From positions 53,501 through 117,500 of the forward strand of contig CAUJNA010000865.1 in NCBI GenBank assembly GCA_963377175.1: a stretch of DNA of 64,000 nucleotides, written 5' to 3'. This DNA comes from Effrenium voratum (taxonomy: Eukaryota; Sar; Dinophyceae; Suessiales; Symbiodiniaceae). The notes beneath the pieces were generated by a model. It made no database searches and had not been told where the DNA came from. It saw only the letters and a program-made list of their open reading frames with translations. Position 1 is the stretch's first letter. Each line of letters starts with the position of its first letter. Below, one piece after another: positions 42,816 through 55,031 of this stretch. A program made the position numbers and the translations under genes.

Positions 42816-45434
42816 GAAGCGGGGCTCTACGCCGGATGCTATGGCTGGGACCACGCGGCCTACTGGGGCATCGCGGAGGCCAAGGCTGGGCTGGACCTCA
42901 AGGAGTGGTACAAGACCCGCACAGAGGCGGAGTTCTACTTGCCTGAGTTCAAGGAGAATCGGGCTGATCAGAATGGGACCCAACGAAATTTAATCATTTG
43001 TTTCTATTTTTGTTTTTCATTTGGAAACAAACCCAAATGGACCCTGTGATGGGCATGACAGATCCACCATTTTGTGGACCAGCTGTTGTCTCCACAGATT
43101 ACAGAACGAGCTCTCGGGGATTCCTTATTCAGGTTTGAAAGTTATGGCCAAGTTAAGACTGCACAGGGGCGAGAGGAGGAAACTCTAGAGTTTTGGTCCA
43201 CCGGCGGAATCTGTAGCTTCCGGACAGAAAGTATGCTTGCCTTGTGCTGGATAGAGGTGCATGAGGTGAGAGCAATCAGACGGGAGACGGGTAGGTGGGT
43301 TGCGTGGGAGGTTGCTTCCTTGAGGGTGCTCGTTTTGGGGTTCTCTGAAAGGCAAGCCCAAGGTTACGCAACTGATTTGGGGGATTCCATAATTTATAAT
43401 TACAACTCACTCCGTCTTTGGAGTTCCAACCATTCACAACTATAGCCATATCATCCTCAAGAAAGCACATGAACACTTGAAGCTGACACATGAACATCTG
43501 AGCCAAATTGGGTCGAGGAGCTGGCGGACGACCCCAAGACCCAGCGGGACTGGGACCGCATCGCCACCTTCGATCCCCTGGGCATGGTGGCGCACCCCCC
43601 CACCATCTCCGCGTGCAAGGCCAAGCTGGACGTCCCCGAGCTGCAGGCGGGCGGTTTGGCGGGCGAACCAACTGTTCCCTCAGAGCCTGGGGATAGTTGC
43701 AGGGGTTCAACCGGATGGGACACCAGATGACCAAAGTCAGGTTCGAGATGTCTTGACCTTGATTGGAGAATCCCCGACTTGCTATTGAGGGGTTGGGAAG
43801 GGCTCCCTTTTTTGGCGGGGATTCCTTTCTGCCAAAGGAAGCCCCGCGGCAAGAACTCGGCCCATGGTGCCATCCACATTACCCGCAGTTTGTGGTGGTT
43901 TGAAGGGAAACCACCGCGCGCCCCAGAAGTAATTCTTGAGAAGCTCTCATGATGCAACGACTTTCAGAGACCCGGAAGAGCAGTCTATGCGTGGGGGAAC
44001 TTCCAAACTTCACAACATCTCCCATGTCATTGTACGGAAGCATTCGAGTGTTGGTGTAAGAATATGTATTTGAGCATGGTCCCTGTCATTCCCCGGACCT
44101 CTTCACTCCGTTGGTTTGAAGACTTCCCTTTTGTCAAGTCAACAACATGGCGGATTGGTTTGTGGATCTGAACTCTATTTTTCTGGGCTAACCCATGTCC
44201 TCCCGAGCCACAATCAAAACCCGGGCAAGTGAAGGCGAGTGAGGGACTGTCCCCCCCAGAAGCAACTAGGTGCGGATGTCACTATTTACCGTGGGTTTGT
44301 TGACTCCTTCAATTCCAGGAAATGATTTTGAACCAAGCCAGCAGCAAGCATCACCAGCCACCAGCCCATCACCAAATTTGCCTCAGAAGCTGAAGCAAGA
44401 CGGGGAGATTGTTCTGCCGAGCGGGGAGATCGTCACCTCGAAGTGCGCCATTTCCTACGCCTGGAACCTGGAGCTCTTGGCGCCCCGTGTGGGTCTGTCC
44501 GAGGAGGAGCTGAGGCGTGGATTTCTCGGATTTCCCTTTTGGGGCCGAAGGCGATTTTCCCTACTGATGTTTTGGGGAAATCTAGGGAGCTCTTTGAGAG
44601 GCAGGCACTGTACAAGTACTCCAACGACAACCGCCTGCTGGATCCTAAGGTGAAGCCGCTCGCTTGGAAAGATTCGAGCAAGTGTTCGTGGAATCGGCTT
44701 TTTGTTTCGGCCGTGCTTGAAACGGGCGTGAGGTTTCGCAAGCCCTGTAGCTATCGCAATTGGTTCAGGACCTACTTGCCTGCGGTGGGTGGCCTCACCA
44801 TCTACACCTTCGGGGATGCACGAAAGCTGAGGGACGAGAAGACGGAGGTGACGGTGCGGGTGCACGACGAGTGCATTGGCTCCGATGTCTTCGGCTCGGA
44901 CATCTGCAGCTGCAGGCCCTACCTCATCTTTGCTCTTCAGCAGGCCGTGGAGTGCGCGCAGCGAGGGGGCGTGGGCATTGTGATCTACTACCGCAAGGAC
45001 TTTCGGGGGGTGTAGGCGAACTTGGGCTTAAAGTGGCCACTTTGAGACCAAAGTTGCGCAAACTTGCAGTCGCGCTTGGGCCTATGTGCAAGGAGGGCAG
45101 GAGCTTGGGGGAGGTGATCAAGTTCAGGGTCTACAATGCTCGGATCAACCAGGAGGGCGGCGATCGACCAGACATGTACTTCCACCACACTGAGGCCATT
45201 GCAGGAATCAGGGACGCCCGCTTTCAGACCATGATGCCTGATGCGCTGAACTGGATGGGTGTCAGACGGATTGACCTGCTCTGCTCCATGAGCAACGAGA
45301 AGTACGAGGCCATTGTTGGGGCCGGCATCAAGGTTGTGAAGCGGGTGGACCTGCCAGAGGATTTCATCAAGGACAGCATGCGTGTAGAGCTTGATGCTAA
45401 GATTGCCAGTGGTTACCACTCGGACAAGGCCTGA
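42816..45434 (+). CDS. URC1: URC1-type GTP cyclohydrolase II-like enzyme, 5' end missing
   Basis: Six exons join in frame to 351 codons: 42816-42962, 43503-43646, 44387-44514, 44586-44651, 44769-44997 and 45093-45434 (TGA). Donors are GC at 42963, 43647 and 44515, and GA at 44652 and 44998; none is GT. The catalytic domain keeps the three zinc-ligand cysteines as C-x10-C-x-C (tag DECIGSDVFGSDICSCRPYL) and the signature split by the last intron, YYRK then EGRSLGEVIKF, which corresponds to the YLRQEGRG region of RibA. The tail (tag MMPDALNWMGVRRIDLLCSM) follows the long form found in fungal URC1 and its bacterial relatives. Those proteins act in the URC route of uracil catabolism, where URC1 is thought to open the pyrimidine ring of a uridine nucleotide, rather than in riboflavin synthesis. 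The start Met and first exon(s) are not seen. True RibA is less likely because of the extended N- and C-terminal parts. Confidence 0.85.
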
Positions 45435-46135
45435 GCAGCTCACTTGGTGCGTCGGCCTGTGAAACATTTCACTCGTCGACCTGCTAATGTGCACTTCTGC
45501 AGGTCGCCGTTATGTTGTGCTCGGCCGTTTGGATGACCGACCAGCTTGCTCGTTGGAGCAGCTCACAACAGCTTTTCACCCCATGGATTTGCCAGCGCTA
45601 GGGCGCAGAAATCGGGAAGCCCATCGAACAGAAAATCGAAATGCTGGGCTTTGGAGCTTGAGCTTCCGGTTGGTAAGTTCTTGAGGAGATCCACCAAGGA
45701 CCTCAGAGGGTTCAAGAGGAAAGCCAACGGAACACTCATTTTGGGCTTGCTCTTTGCGGAGACCAAAGTTCATCTCAAGGTGGGCAGCGGGAAGACTGGC
45801 AGCCGCCCAGCGGGAAGTAGGATGAGCCTTCGGGCGTCTGTCTTGTCGCCTTGCCAGGCCAAGCTCACTCTTGGCCGGTGCAGCCAGGGCCTGCTGGTTG
45901 CAGGCGACTTGATCCGAAAGTTGCAATGTCTCGTGGCTGGGACATGCTGCACCACTGGATGGACTCTCACTGTGAGTTTGCCTGTGTAATCGTGTGTTGG
46001 TGTGCTTGCTTGTGTGCCTGCTCGCTTGTTTGATTGTCTGTTTGTTTGTTCGTTTGTTTGTTTGCTTGCTTGCTTGCGTGCGTATTTGCTCGTTTGGTTC
46101 GTTGGTTGGTTGCTTGCTAACTGTTTGCTAACTGT
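45435..46135. other. no gene; degenerate edge of the TTGC array
   Basis: No splice-bounded exon from 45435 to about 45970. From about 46000 the text becomes an irregular mix of TTTG, TTGC and GTTCG words that leads into the perfect array. Confidence 0.5.
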
Positions 46136-46630
<495 letters not shown>

Positions 46631-46899
46631 ATAGTGTGATTTTGAGATTGTGAGGCCAGCATCAATCCGCAGCCCTTGGTGGTGCCTTTTGATCATGATC
46701 CTTTGTGTGGACCCCACCAGGTGGCGATTGTGCCTCCCTTCTGATGTCCTTTTGGCTTCCGTTCACGTGATCCCCTTAAGCGGAGGAATCCAAATGGGTG
46801 TGCATGTCTTGTTGCCTTTGTTCTTCCCTTTTGTTTTCCCTTTGAAACCACCGAGCCATTGGGCTACCCTCGAAAAATGATCCCCAGTCCAAACGGGAG

Positions 46900-47019
46900 G
46901 CGAGACCTTCTTTGTGAAGGCCGAGCTGCGCGCAGCGGGGGGCAGCTGGGATGCCAAGCTCAAGGGCTGGATCTTTGAAACGGAGAAGCAGCTCGCCGAG
47001 GCCTGGCGCGCGGAGCTGG
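46900..47019 (+). CDS. exon with a conserved-looking small domain
   Basis: After GGGAG|G the frame reads ETFFVKAELRAAGGSWDAKL, then KGWIFETEKQLAEAWRAELG, to a GT donor. The pattern TFxVKxxLxxxGGxWDxxLKGWIF resembles small GG-x-W domains, such as the DUF5710-like repeats found beside nucleic-acid enzymes. That comparison is by memory. Flanking exons are not identified. Confidence 0.5.
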
Positions 47020-49395
47020 GTGGGGGTGGGGGGGGGTGGGGAATGGGATGGTTTCTATATGGGTTGCTGTTTTTTTTTTGTAAGCTAGGTGTGGAAGCGA
47101 AGCCAAAAGAACATGAACCATTTGTTAACACCCGTTTTTTCCCGTTGCGGCTTGAAACATCACCGTTTGGGGCCCTGTAAGATTAACTCGCCCTTGGGGG
47201 TGTTGAAGGGGACAGTAGGGAAGCCCATTGCGCAATCTATTTTGTTACACCCGTCGGTTCAATGAATCTCCTTTTGGTTCCCTTTCAGTTGCTTAAACAA
47301 ATAAGTTGACCCCGCATGAATAACTCCCCGGTTGTTGACAATCCTGCATTATTTCGGAGGAACATCCTCCTAATCCACCAGTTTTATGAGTCCGGGGTCG
47401 ACATTACACTCTCCGGAAAGGCAACCAGCGCCATCTGCCAGGCATGGGTGAGGAGCCAGACAGTGGTTCGCAAGACCAACATGCCAAATTGTGCGGTCTT
47501 GAGTTAAGCTACTCTCCTCAACAACCTCAAAAACATACCCTCCAAAAGGTCACACCCCCCACGCAAGAGGTGAAAGTTCCGCAGCTGGAGAGCGCAGGCC
47601 TTGCATTCGCCTGACATTGTGATGAAGAAGCTGCCGACAGCGTGCTCTCGCCTGGCTGTGCTGGTTGCTTTCCTGCATGGCGCTTCTCAATTGTGTCAGG
47701 GGTTTACTCGGGGTTGGCAAATGGATGGTGATCAACTGTTGATAGGGGGTTTGACAACTATTTTAGAGGCTTGTCACTTCCGGAACCTGATACCTTTGAC
47801 CAGTCTCAACTCGTCGCAGCCGCTTCCTTTGACAGTTCCCAGCAGTTCCAGCCGGTTGGCTTTGCAAGGATCGCAAACCGGTGCGGCGGCGCCTGACCGG
47901 CAAGCAGCCTGGCAGGCAGAAGCCGGAAGACCCCTCAGTGACTCAGGCGCTGGTCGGAGGCACTTGATGGCATTCGTGGCATTCACCAGTTCCTGAACAA
48001 ATGGCAGCCAGAAGGCTAAGGGGCTCGATGTTTGGCAAGGTGCTGTGCAGCTTCCTTGAAGAGACGTAGGCAACACTTTAGCCACAATTAAGCCATGGAC
48101 CTCACTAAACGGAGACTGGCCGTTTGAGAAAGGTCAAACCGGCGAATGGCTCGTCACATGTTTCTCAAAATTGGGGACCCCCCAGGTGGCTTCCCCTATT
48201 GGTTTCCCTTTAAATCCATCCAAAAAGGGGTCCCCTATGTTGATAAACCTCCACATAAAGAAAGACCCAGTTGATTCGCCACGCTAGCGATATTGACGAT
48301 GCCGAGGCGGCAATCACTGAAAAACCCCGCACCAACAGACGACAAGGACGCTGGTGACACTAATTGACTATTCAAGGAAAGCCAATGGTGCCAAAGCACC
48401 ATACACAGGACTCATACACTGATGCAGAGACAGCAACAAAAGCCGACTATGAGTGACTTGCCAGTGAAGATCGTTTTGGGGCGATGACCTTTCCATAAGG
48501 TTCAGTCTAAGTCTCGGGCACTCACAAAGTCTCCAGCAAAGCTGAGGTTTTCCCATTATATCGGGATCGATGGGCCTTACAAAGCAGGCTTCAATATCTT
48601 TGACATGCAGGGACTAAGGTTAGGTCTTTGGGGATAAGGACCAACCCAGAGCTTGTGTGTTGCAATTTTCATATCGTACCGGCACGAACATGTTGCAACC
48701 TTTTGCTCTCTCAGGATGGGGGTGCCAGGCATGTAAACCTGAGACCCCGAAAATGGTGAGTTTTCCCCCTGTTTGCCTTTGAACGCCAACCAAAAGGGGG
48801 CCAGCCCGTTTTGGGGTGAGATGGGCCTTGCCGCTCAGGCAGAGCTCCCAAAAGCTGGTCACGCAGGTGAGGGTCGGGAAAGCTGACGCAACCGGACCCC
48901 GGTCCATTGGGCGGGTTGGGCGTTTCTACAGATGGTGCGACCCAACTAGTTAGGGGATACAACACCTCTTCCCAGGTCCCTTTTAAGTGCGCTTTGATTC
49001 TTTCTGGGGGCTACAACAGATGCAAACCGCCATGGCTTACGCGAAGTCAACAACAAGCTGTGCAAACGTATAAACGTCAGTGGTGGAATCACATACATGA
49101 GGCTCTTTGGTATCTTTTGGACAATGACAATGTCCCTACGAAGCACAACAATCCACATCTTGCACGGTGTGAAAGACCAATTCAAAGGGACCTCTCCTGG
49201 GTTAATTTATCAAAAGTAACAGTGACATCAACCATCTGGCAGGGTTTGTAGGCCCGTTTCATGTCAAAGCCACTATAGAAAATATTCAACCTCCTTTTGG
49301 TTTCTCTTTCGCAAAAAGAGTCAGGTTGTTTAAACCTCTCTTGCAACCAAGCCTTCCTTCGACGCACTCAGGGTTGACGTTTCAAAAGCCGCCAG
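47020..49395. other. mostly noncoding; introner-like repeats and one weak open frame
   Basis: At 47622-47996 an ATG opens MKKLPTACSRLAVLVAFLHG, which has the shape of a signal peptide, but the remainder is not convincing. Short repeats with the TTTGGTTTCCCTTT core occur near 46815, 47265, 48172, 48752 and 49285. Nothing else is supported. Confidence 0.35.
48172..48235 (+). repeat. introner-like short interspersed repeat
   Basis: TTGGGGACCCCCC, then TTGGTTTCCCTTTAAATCCA, then AAAAGGGGTCCCC. The outer GGGGNCCCC words are near-palindromic and oppose each other. Confidence 0.5.
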
Positions 49396-49488
49396 GTGAC
49401 GGAGAAAAGCTCCCGGAAGTTTGTGGCCAAGCCGGAGCAATCGGATCAGATGCAGAGCAGGGTGAAGCAGCACAAGGCGAGGAAGTAA
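49396..49488 (+). CDS. basic last exon, unknown
   Basis: After GCCAG|G, 30 codons read VTEKSSRKFVAKPEQSDQMQ then SRVKQHKARK and TAA at 49486-49488. It is Lys/Arg-rich. The upstream gene is not identified. Confidence 0.5.
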   Translation: MTEKSSRKFVAKPEQSDQMQSRVKQHKARK

Positions 49489-49514
49489 ATTTGAATGGGT
49501 ATGGTCTCACAACA

Positions 49515-49585
49515 AGGGGCCCCCCAAATTGGTGCTGTTGCTTTTTGGGTTCCCTTTAAACCAACCCCAAAGAGGGTACCCTCCA
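49515..49585 (+). repeat. introner-like short interspersed repeat
   Basis: AGGGGCCCCCCAAATTGG, then TTTTTGGGTTCCCTTTAAAC, then CAAAGAGGGTACCC. Same order of elements as 48172-48235 and 61276-61354. Confidence 0.55.
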
Positions 49586-49846
49586 AAAAAGCACCCTTAT
49601 ACATGTCAACACTTGCAAAACAGAGCTGCAGACAACATAGGCACAACTCGCGGAGATGGGGCCAAACCCGCGTCATACCAATCATAAGCTCTGAAATCCG
49701 CTCAACTTATGATGACTACATATTTTTGGGCATGTTGGCCGGGGTGCTGTTTTGTGGTGGGAAACCAGCAAACGAGCAAGAATGGCCAAGAGGTGCATCA
49801 CCTCCTTTCGGCTTTCCTTGATAGGGAATCCGAAACTTGCTCTGTG

Positions 49847-50026
49847 GTGCCCAGCGTCGACCAGCTGGCGCTCTCGAGATCCTCATTGGCCATGGCCCTT
49901 GAAGACCAACGGCTGCATCCGTGCTCACGCGCCCTCACGGACAAGGACTAGGCCAAGGCGTGCGCTGTGGAGCTAGAAAACCACTCCGCGCTTGGCGGCC
50001 AGATGTTGGTGAACCTATGCCCGTGA
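49847..50026 (+). CDS. coding piece interrupted by TAG
   Basis: One frame reads VPSVDQLALSRSSLAMALED and on to ALTDKD, then TAG (49949-49951), then AKACAVELENHSALGGQMLV to TGA. The TAG is directly followed by G, so it may be the AG acceptor of an exon starting at 49952. In that case the upstream part is chance or an exon of another splice form. Confidence 0.4.
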
Positions 50027-50433
50027 CGAAATGTTACTCCGGGTCGATCGTTGGGGTGGACATGGCAAGGTACAACGAACATGCAACAAGGAGTTGTGGG
50101 CATCATGGGGATTGATGCCCACCAGCCAATTTCGCTGGTATCTCCCACTAAACGGCCACAGCCTCGCATTGCAAGAGAAACAACCGACGCTGTGGCAAGT
50201 ACCAGGAGAAACGTCCCTGACCCCTTTGGGTAAGTGGCATGAGAGTCGGGAAGCCCTCACTTGCCCTTCTCCATGTTGACCCCGTGGTGTTTTAGAGCTC
50301 CCAAGTTTTTCCCTTGTTTTCCTTTTCGAAGGTGGTTCGTGGCACATGTTACAGAGGAGTACAAATGCAATCAAGGGAAATTGTCAAGCTCCCGAAAAGC
50401 GCATAGTTCGATTTCGCTCCCTGTGTTTGACAG

Positions 50434-51356
50434 GTGCTGTGCGCGAAGTCTGGGAGGCACCTGGAGACTACCACGCTCACCAGGCAGGGTGCAATGCACA
50501 CAGGCGCTTGTCCTTTACTGGGTCCCTCAAAGTGGTGGCATTTTGATAGGTTCTGAAAACAGCTTTGGGGGGTGGGGGTGTTGGCACTTCTCTATGAATC
50601 AACGTTTCAGAGGATGTCACTTCAATGCACTGTTTTTGGAGACTCCCTCAGGCAGCAGCGGCGGAAGGAAACAAAGGATCATGTGGTGGAGACCGAAATG
50701 CTGGTGCTCAAGCGAGTTCGCAGCTTTGGCGGATTGGGGGCTGGTGGTGTTTTTCTCCGTTTTTCCTGAATGCATGCAGTTGTTCATGCACGTGTTTGTT
50801 GCATGTGCTGCGAGCTATGAGGCATGCGTGCATAGCTGCAAGGCAGAAAATGACGGGGGAGAGTGCATGCCGGAGATGCGGCATCACAACGGCGAGTTGT
50901 GCAGTGGCTGCTCTCTGCATGTAGCCTGCAATCCAATTCGCGGAGCCTGTGCTTTGTACAGCCTGTGGAGGTTCGAATTGATCTGGGGAAAGCATGCCGG
51001 TATCCAGCAAACTGCCTGACCTGCCGAGTTTGGCTTTGGGAGATCTTGGGTAAGAGAATCTGGCGGGGTGCCTTGTGTGTCGTGTCTTGATCCCATCAAG
51101 AACAGGCCTTCTTACAAGCCTGGCGCGTCTTTGGGGCCCCTTCTGGTTGCATCGAATTGCTCTCTTTGGGCACATCAAAGGAGGTTTTTCTCCAATCACT
51201 CCGGAGGTCAGGCGGGTGACCTCTCCGTTCGCATGCCGCCAGTCCCGACGACAAGCCCGAGCCGCAGATGGCGCCCAGAGCCTCAGCTCGGGCAAAGGAC
51301 CTCAAGTGGCATTCCAGTCTCGGGCAGTCGGAAAGGAGCTGTTGGCGGCTTTCTAG
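50434..51356 (+). CDS. gene P: four exons, cysteine-rich, unknown
   Basis: Exons 50434-50488 (tag AVREVWEAPGDYHAHQA), 50652-50712 (tag QQRRKETKDHVVETEMLVLK), 50843-50920 (tag AENDGGECMPEMRHHNGELC) and 51207-51356 (tag TSPFACRQSRRQARAADGAQ, TAG). All follow AG|G and end at GT donors, with phases that join as 2, 0, 0. The third exon has a C-x12-C-x2-C pattern with two His, which could bind zinc. The second exon's end is a choice between two donors. No family recognised. Confidence 0.5.
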
Positions 51357-51825
51357 ATGAAGACCACGAAGACACAAGCGCAAGGCATTTGGCTGTGGCA
51401 CATGCCGGCTGCAAGCGCCTATCAGGGGCACGCGGCTTCAATACTCTAAATACCAAGGATGTATTATCTTTTACAGGTGCTTTGGATACAGAACATGCAA
51501 TGCGCCACAGAATGCCACTTCGTGGCATGGCCAGGGGCATGCTATTTGCAATGCGATCCGGCCAACTTTGGCACATCCCGTTTGGGTTTGAAATGTCACC
51601 TCCTTTTGGGGACCTGATGGTTGTGGCACAGAAAGCCGACTGAAAGCTCAGCATCTAAGGGGTCCCTCATTTTAGGCCACCCCAAAGAGGGGGTAACCCA
51701 AAATAGCATTTCAAATTTGGGTTTTACAAAATAGGACCCCCCGACCCCTCAACCTTTGGGAACCCCAAACAGAAAGCCTACAACAGGAGCCCCCTAAATA
51801 CCAGATACGATTCATTGGGCTGAAG

Positions 51826-51898
51826 GTCTGCGGAGCGGAAGGCGCTGCTGTCGCAGCTGGCTCCCAAGGCAAAGCCGACTTTTGAAGCCGATTTTTGA
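51826..51898 (+). CDS. small last exon
   Basis: After GCTGAAG|G, 23 codons read SAERKALLSQLAPKAKPTFE then ADF and TGA. A clear helical, charged tail. The upstream part is not identified; the preceding 150 bp is made of GGGGTCCC-type repeat text. Confidence 0.45.
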
Positions 51899-54352
51899 AG
51901 CCCCAAAACCGAGAAGGGAGAGTCCGCTAACTTAGAACCCCTTAGTTGGTGGTTTGTACCCCCAGTTCTTTTGAAGGGTAAATGGGAAACCACCCGCTTC
52001 ATAGAGAGTCTTTCCTTCAGTGGTAGCCCGCAGTTGGTTCGGAGAGGACATGAATGCGGGGGGGGGGGGGAAGAGCAAACCGCCACGGTGCCCAATTTTT
52101 GTCAGGACCTTGCGTCTAGCTCAAGCGGCGGGCTTCCAGATCACACAAAACAGGGTTTCTGACAGATGCATGGCACATGATTCCAGGAAGCCAACTTTTG
52201 TAGACATTGTTATTCGCAACAAGGCATCTGCACAGTGGCATGCAAGCATTGAGCAACGGCTTCCTTCATCATAATGTGTTGATGACATCTGACCAGGATG
52301 CAGAAGCTCCACCTCTAGCATACCGGAATAGGTGCACACCCCTGTTTGAGCAAGGTCAGATAGCTTCGTGCAGAAGATGCTTCTGTGTTGTTAAACCCTC
52401 AATGATGCACATCGAGCCCCAATGCAGAAGCAGGTTTGGGCGCGAGAATCAGGCAATAACACATGCTTAGGGCCAGCGACGTATTTTTCTGTAGCCCAGG
52501 CTGGGCTTCAACTAGAACTAACATGCACGCAATGCTCTTGAACAACATGCACAGCAATCTCACTGCGTCCCAAGGTAAACATATGCATGTTCACTTTTGG
52601 TGCGGCATCGTCTTTGCTTTGCATGCAATACTTAAGAAAGCCAACGCTAAGAACAAGCTCTTCGCACATGGCGATGATCCAGACGCTTTAGACAATACAC
52701 CGTCACTGTGGCATAGTGACTTGCACATATTGCTGATCATCCTGATTAAGCAGCTCAACTGTGTCACTGTCCATTTTATGGCCGTAGTTTCAGAAAATGC
52801 TACTCCATGCGCATTATATTATGTCCATGTACGAGCAGTCAAATTGCCGACCGCATAGATATGACACTCTAGCCTCAGTGCACCTAAGACACTTGTTGCT
52901 GCCACATGTGTTGGTTCCACATGTGCTGTTGGAAATGACCGTTACGGAGCAGCATCAACTTCTTTTGTTGTAGCTCAAGAGCTTAAGTACAACTCGACTC
53001 ATGAGGGAGCCAACACTTTGATTTCATCAATCGCGTGTTTCTAATCTCGTATCATCACTGGCAGAACATGCTTGCCACTATGGAGCGGCTCCGTGCAAGA
53101 GCACATGCAGCAAACCCCAGCTCAACTTACGAGTGACATGGGACGGGACGCAGGAGCTGATTCAACCGTTGTCAATCCACATGCTACTCCATGTGCACCA
53201 TATGCAGATGCGCCCACAAGGAAAATGCACATAATATCAAACCCCTTCTTCCACAAGTGTCGGTTCAAGGTTCTACTAGAGGTGAACCAAGATAGGGACC
53301 CGCGTAGCGTCCCTTTCTGTTTGTTTTGCCAGGTTGTGCGGGGGGGGGGGGGGGGTTGTCTAGCCATACTTGGTGTGTGGGGATGGGATGGGAGCCATGG
53401 CCCGCAGCAGCCAAATCCACGGGACAACACTGCGCATTGGGATTTGAGGTCGTCAGCAGCTAGGCTGCGTTGCTTTTTGCTGGCCACAAATCGGAAGTTG
53501 GTAAGTTGACGTTGCCCCCCTGCTAGTCCAAGGGGTAGAGTGGGTGGCGCCTTTTACTTGCCAGGGCAGGCAGAGGGCCATGACAAGGCCGGCGGGAGAA
53601 TCGTAGCAACCTCGCAAGGGTCCGTTTGTTCTCAGATTGGTGAAGTATTGTATTTCTCGTAAAAGGCTGTATTCCCTCTTTCTTTTTTTGTGCGCCATTG
53701 AATGGCACTGTTTTCTATTGGCTTCCGGCGTGGACCTTTCCAGCTTGAGCCAAGTTTCTGGGTAAAGTTTCGCAACATCAGGGATTCCTCTCGTGTGGGT
53801 TCCTTTCCGACACCAACCAGAGCCGTTTGAGTCCGTGAAGCGATGCCAGGTTTGGCCGCTGGTCAGTCCCTGGCCTAGACTCCGCAAGGTCACCTCGCTT
53901 GAAACGCTGCTCCGAGGTGGCTGCTACACAAAAGCCCGCTCGCGGCAGCCCGCGGCTCAGCCTTCAGCCCCCCCGAATCCTCGTTGGCGTTTTAGCCTGT
54001 CCTACCTTGGTGAAACGGAAGGGCCAAGGCAAGTTCTGGTGGGACCAAAGGCTAGTATGGCTGCCGTGCCGCAGACTCACCAAGTTGCCAAGTGGGGTGT
54101 ACTCACCAAAATCAAATTGTCAAGGATTGCGGAATGTCACTTGTGTGAACCCTCCTTACGCGAGACACAGCAGTCATAAGGATGACTCGTGGTGTCTTTG
54201 GATGAACGTGAACATTCCACGATTGCAGGGCACACGTTCACTGAGGCTCGAAGAAGCCCGAGCCGGGCGAGAGGGACCGCCGCTTTGCACCACACCTCCA
54301 GGGAAAGTTCCGCCCGGCTTGGGGTTTTCAACCGAACATCAGCTTAGTTAGG
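51899..54352. other. AT-richer stretch with overlapping open frames; no firm gene
   Basis: Open frames at 52020-52274, 52207-52470, 52463-52858 and 53072-53509 follow one another in different frames. The third has plausible protein (tag HGDDPDALDNTPSLWHSDLH). Base use is lower in GC than in the surrounding exons, and no AG|G boundaries fit, so this may be a decayed insertion. A poly-G run is at about 53340-53356. Around 54050 a short protein-like piece (tag MAAVPQTHQVAKWGVL) is isolated. Confidence 0.3.
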
Positions 54353-54433
54353 ATGGTGTCAGCAGGAGTCATTGAGAGGATCACGGAAGTCGGTGAGCTT
54401 TTTCCTCGCATTGACTCGTGTGCGGCAGGCTAA
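54353..54433 (+). CDS. very short open frame, exon-like
   Basis: ATG, then MVSAGVIERITEVGELFPRI and DSCAAG, TAA. A GTGAGC donor-like site falls inside at 54392. The peptide looks natural but is only 26 codons. Confidence 0.25.
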   Translation: MVSAGVIERITEVGELFPRIDSCAAG

Positions 54434-54669
54434 GGAGCGTCTCAAGTAAAGTAGCACTTCCCTTGGGTGACTTTTGAAGCGCTCTTTGACTCTGCTTGTT
54501 CAAACAGTTCTACTCTCTCACCCAAGATGGAAGCTAACGAGGTGAACCCACACCCTCTGAGTAGGTGCGAAGTGTCGATGTTTTCAAGAGTTTTCCCGAA
54601 AGCATGGCGAAGGGTTCTTCCGCTGGGTTCACTTGAGTTGTTCTCATGAGAGTCATTACAAGGTGTCAT

Positions 54670-54962
54670 TGCAAGGAATCATCATCATGAAAGTCATTGC
54701 AAGGAGTCATTGCAAGGAGTCATTGCAAGGAGTCATTGCAAGGAGTCATGAGAGTCACTGCAAGTTGCAAGGAGCCAAGTGCATGGAGTCAAGTGCAAGT
54801 TGCAAGTGCACGGAGTTAAGTGCAAGTTGCAAGTGCAAGGAGCCAAGTGCAAGGAGCCAAGTGCAAGGAGCCAAGTGCAAGGAGCCAAGTGCATGGAGCC
54901 AAGTGCAAGTTGCAAGTGCATGGAGTCAAGTGCAAGTTGCAAGTGCATGGAGTCAAGTGCAA
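54670..54962 (+). repeat. 13- to 14-bp tandem repeats
   Basis: GCAAGGAGTCATT repeats from about 54670 to 54750, then variants CAAGGAGCCAAGTG and GCAAGTTGCAAGTGCA to about 54962. The GCAAGTTGC core reappears in the array at 55411-55868. Confidence 0.85.
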
Positions 54963-55031
54963 TTGACTTGCGAGGAGTTAAAATCTCTTCTTGGGCGGCG
55001 GGGTAGTGCCAACGACACTACACGAAAATCG

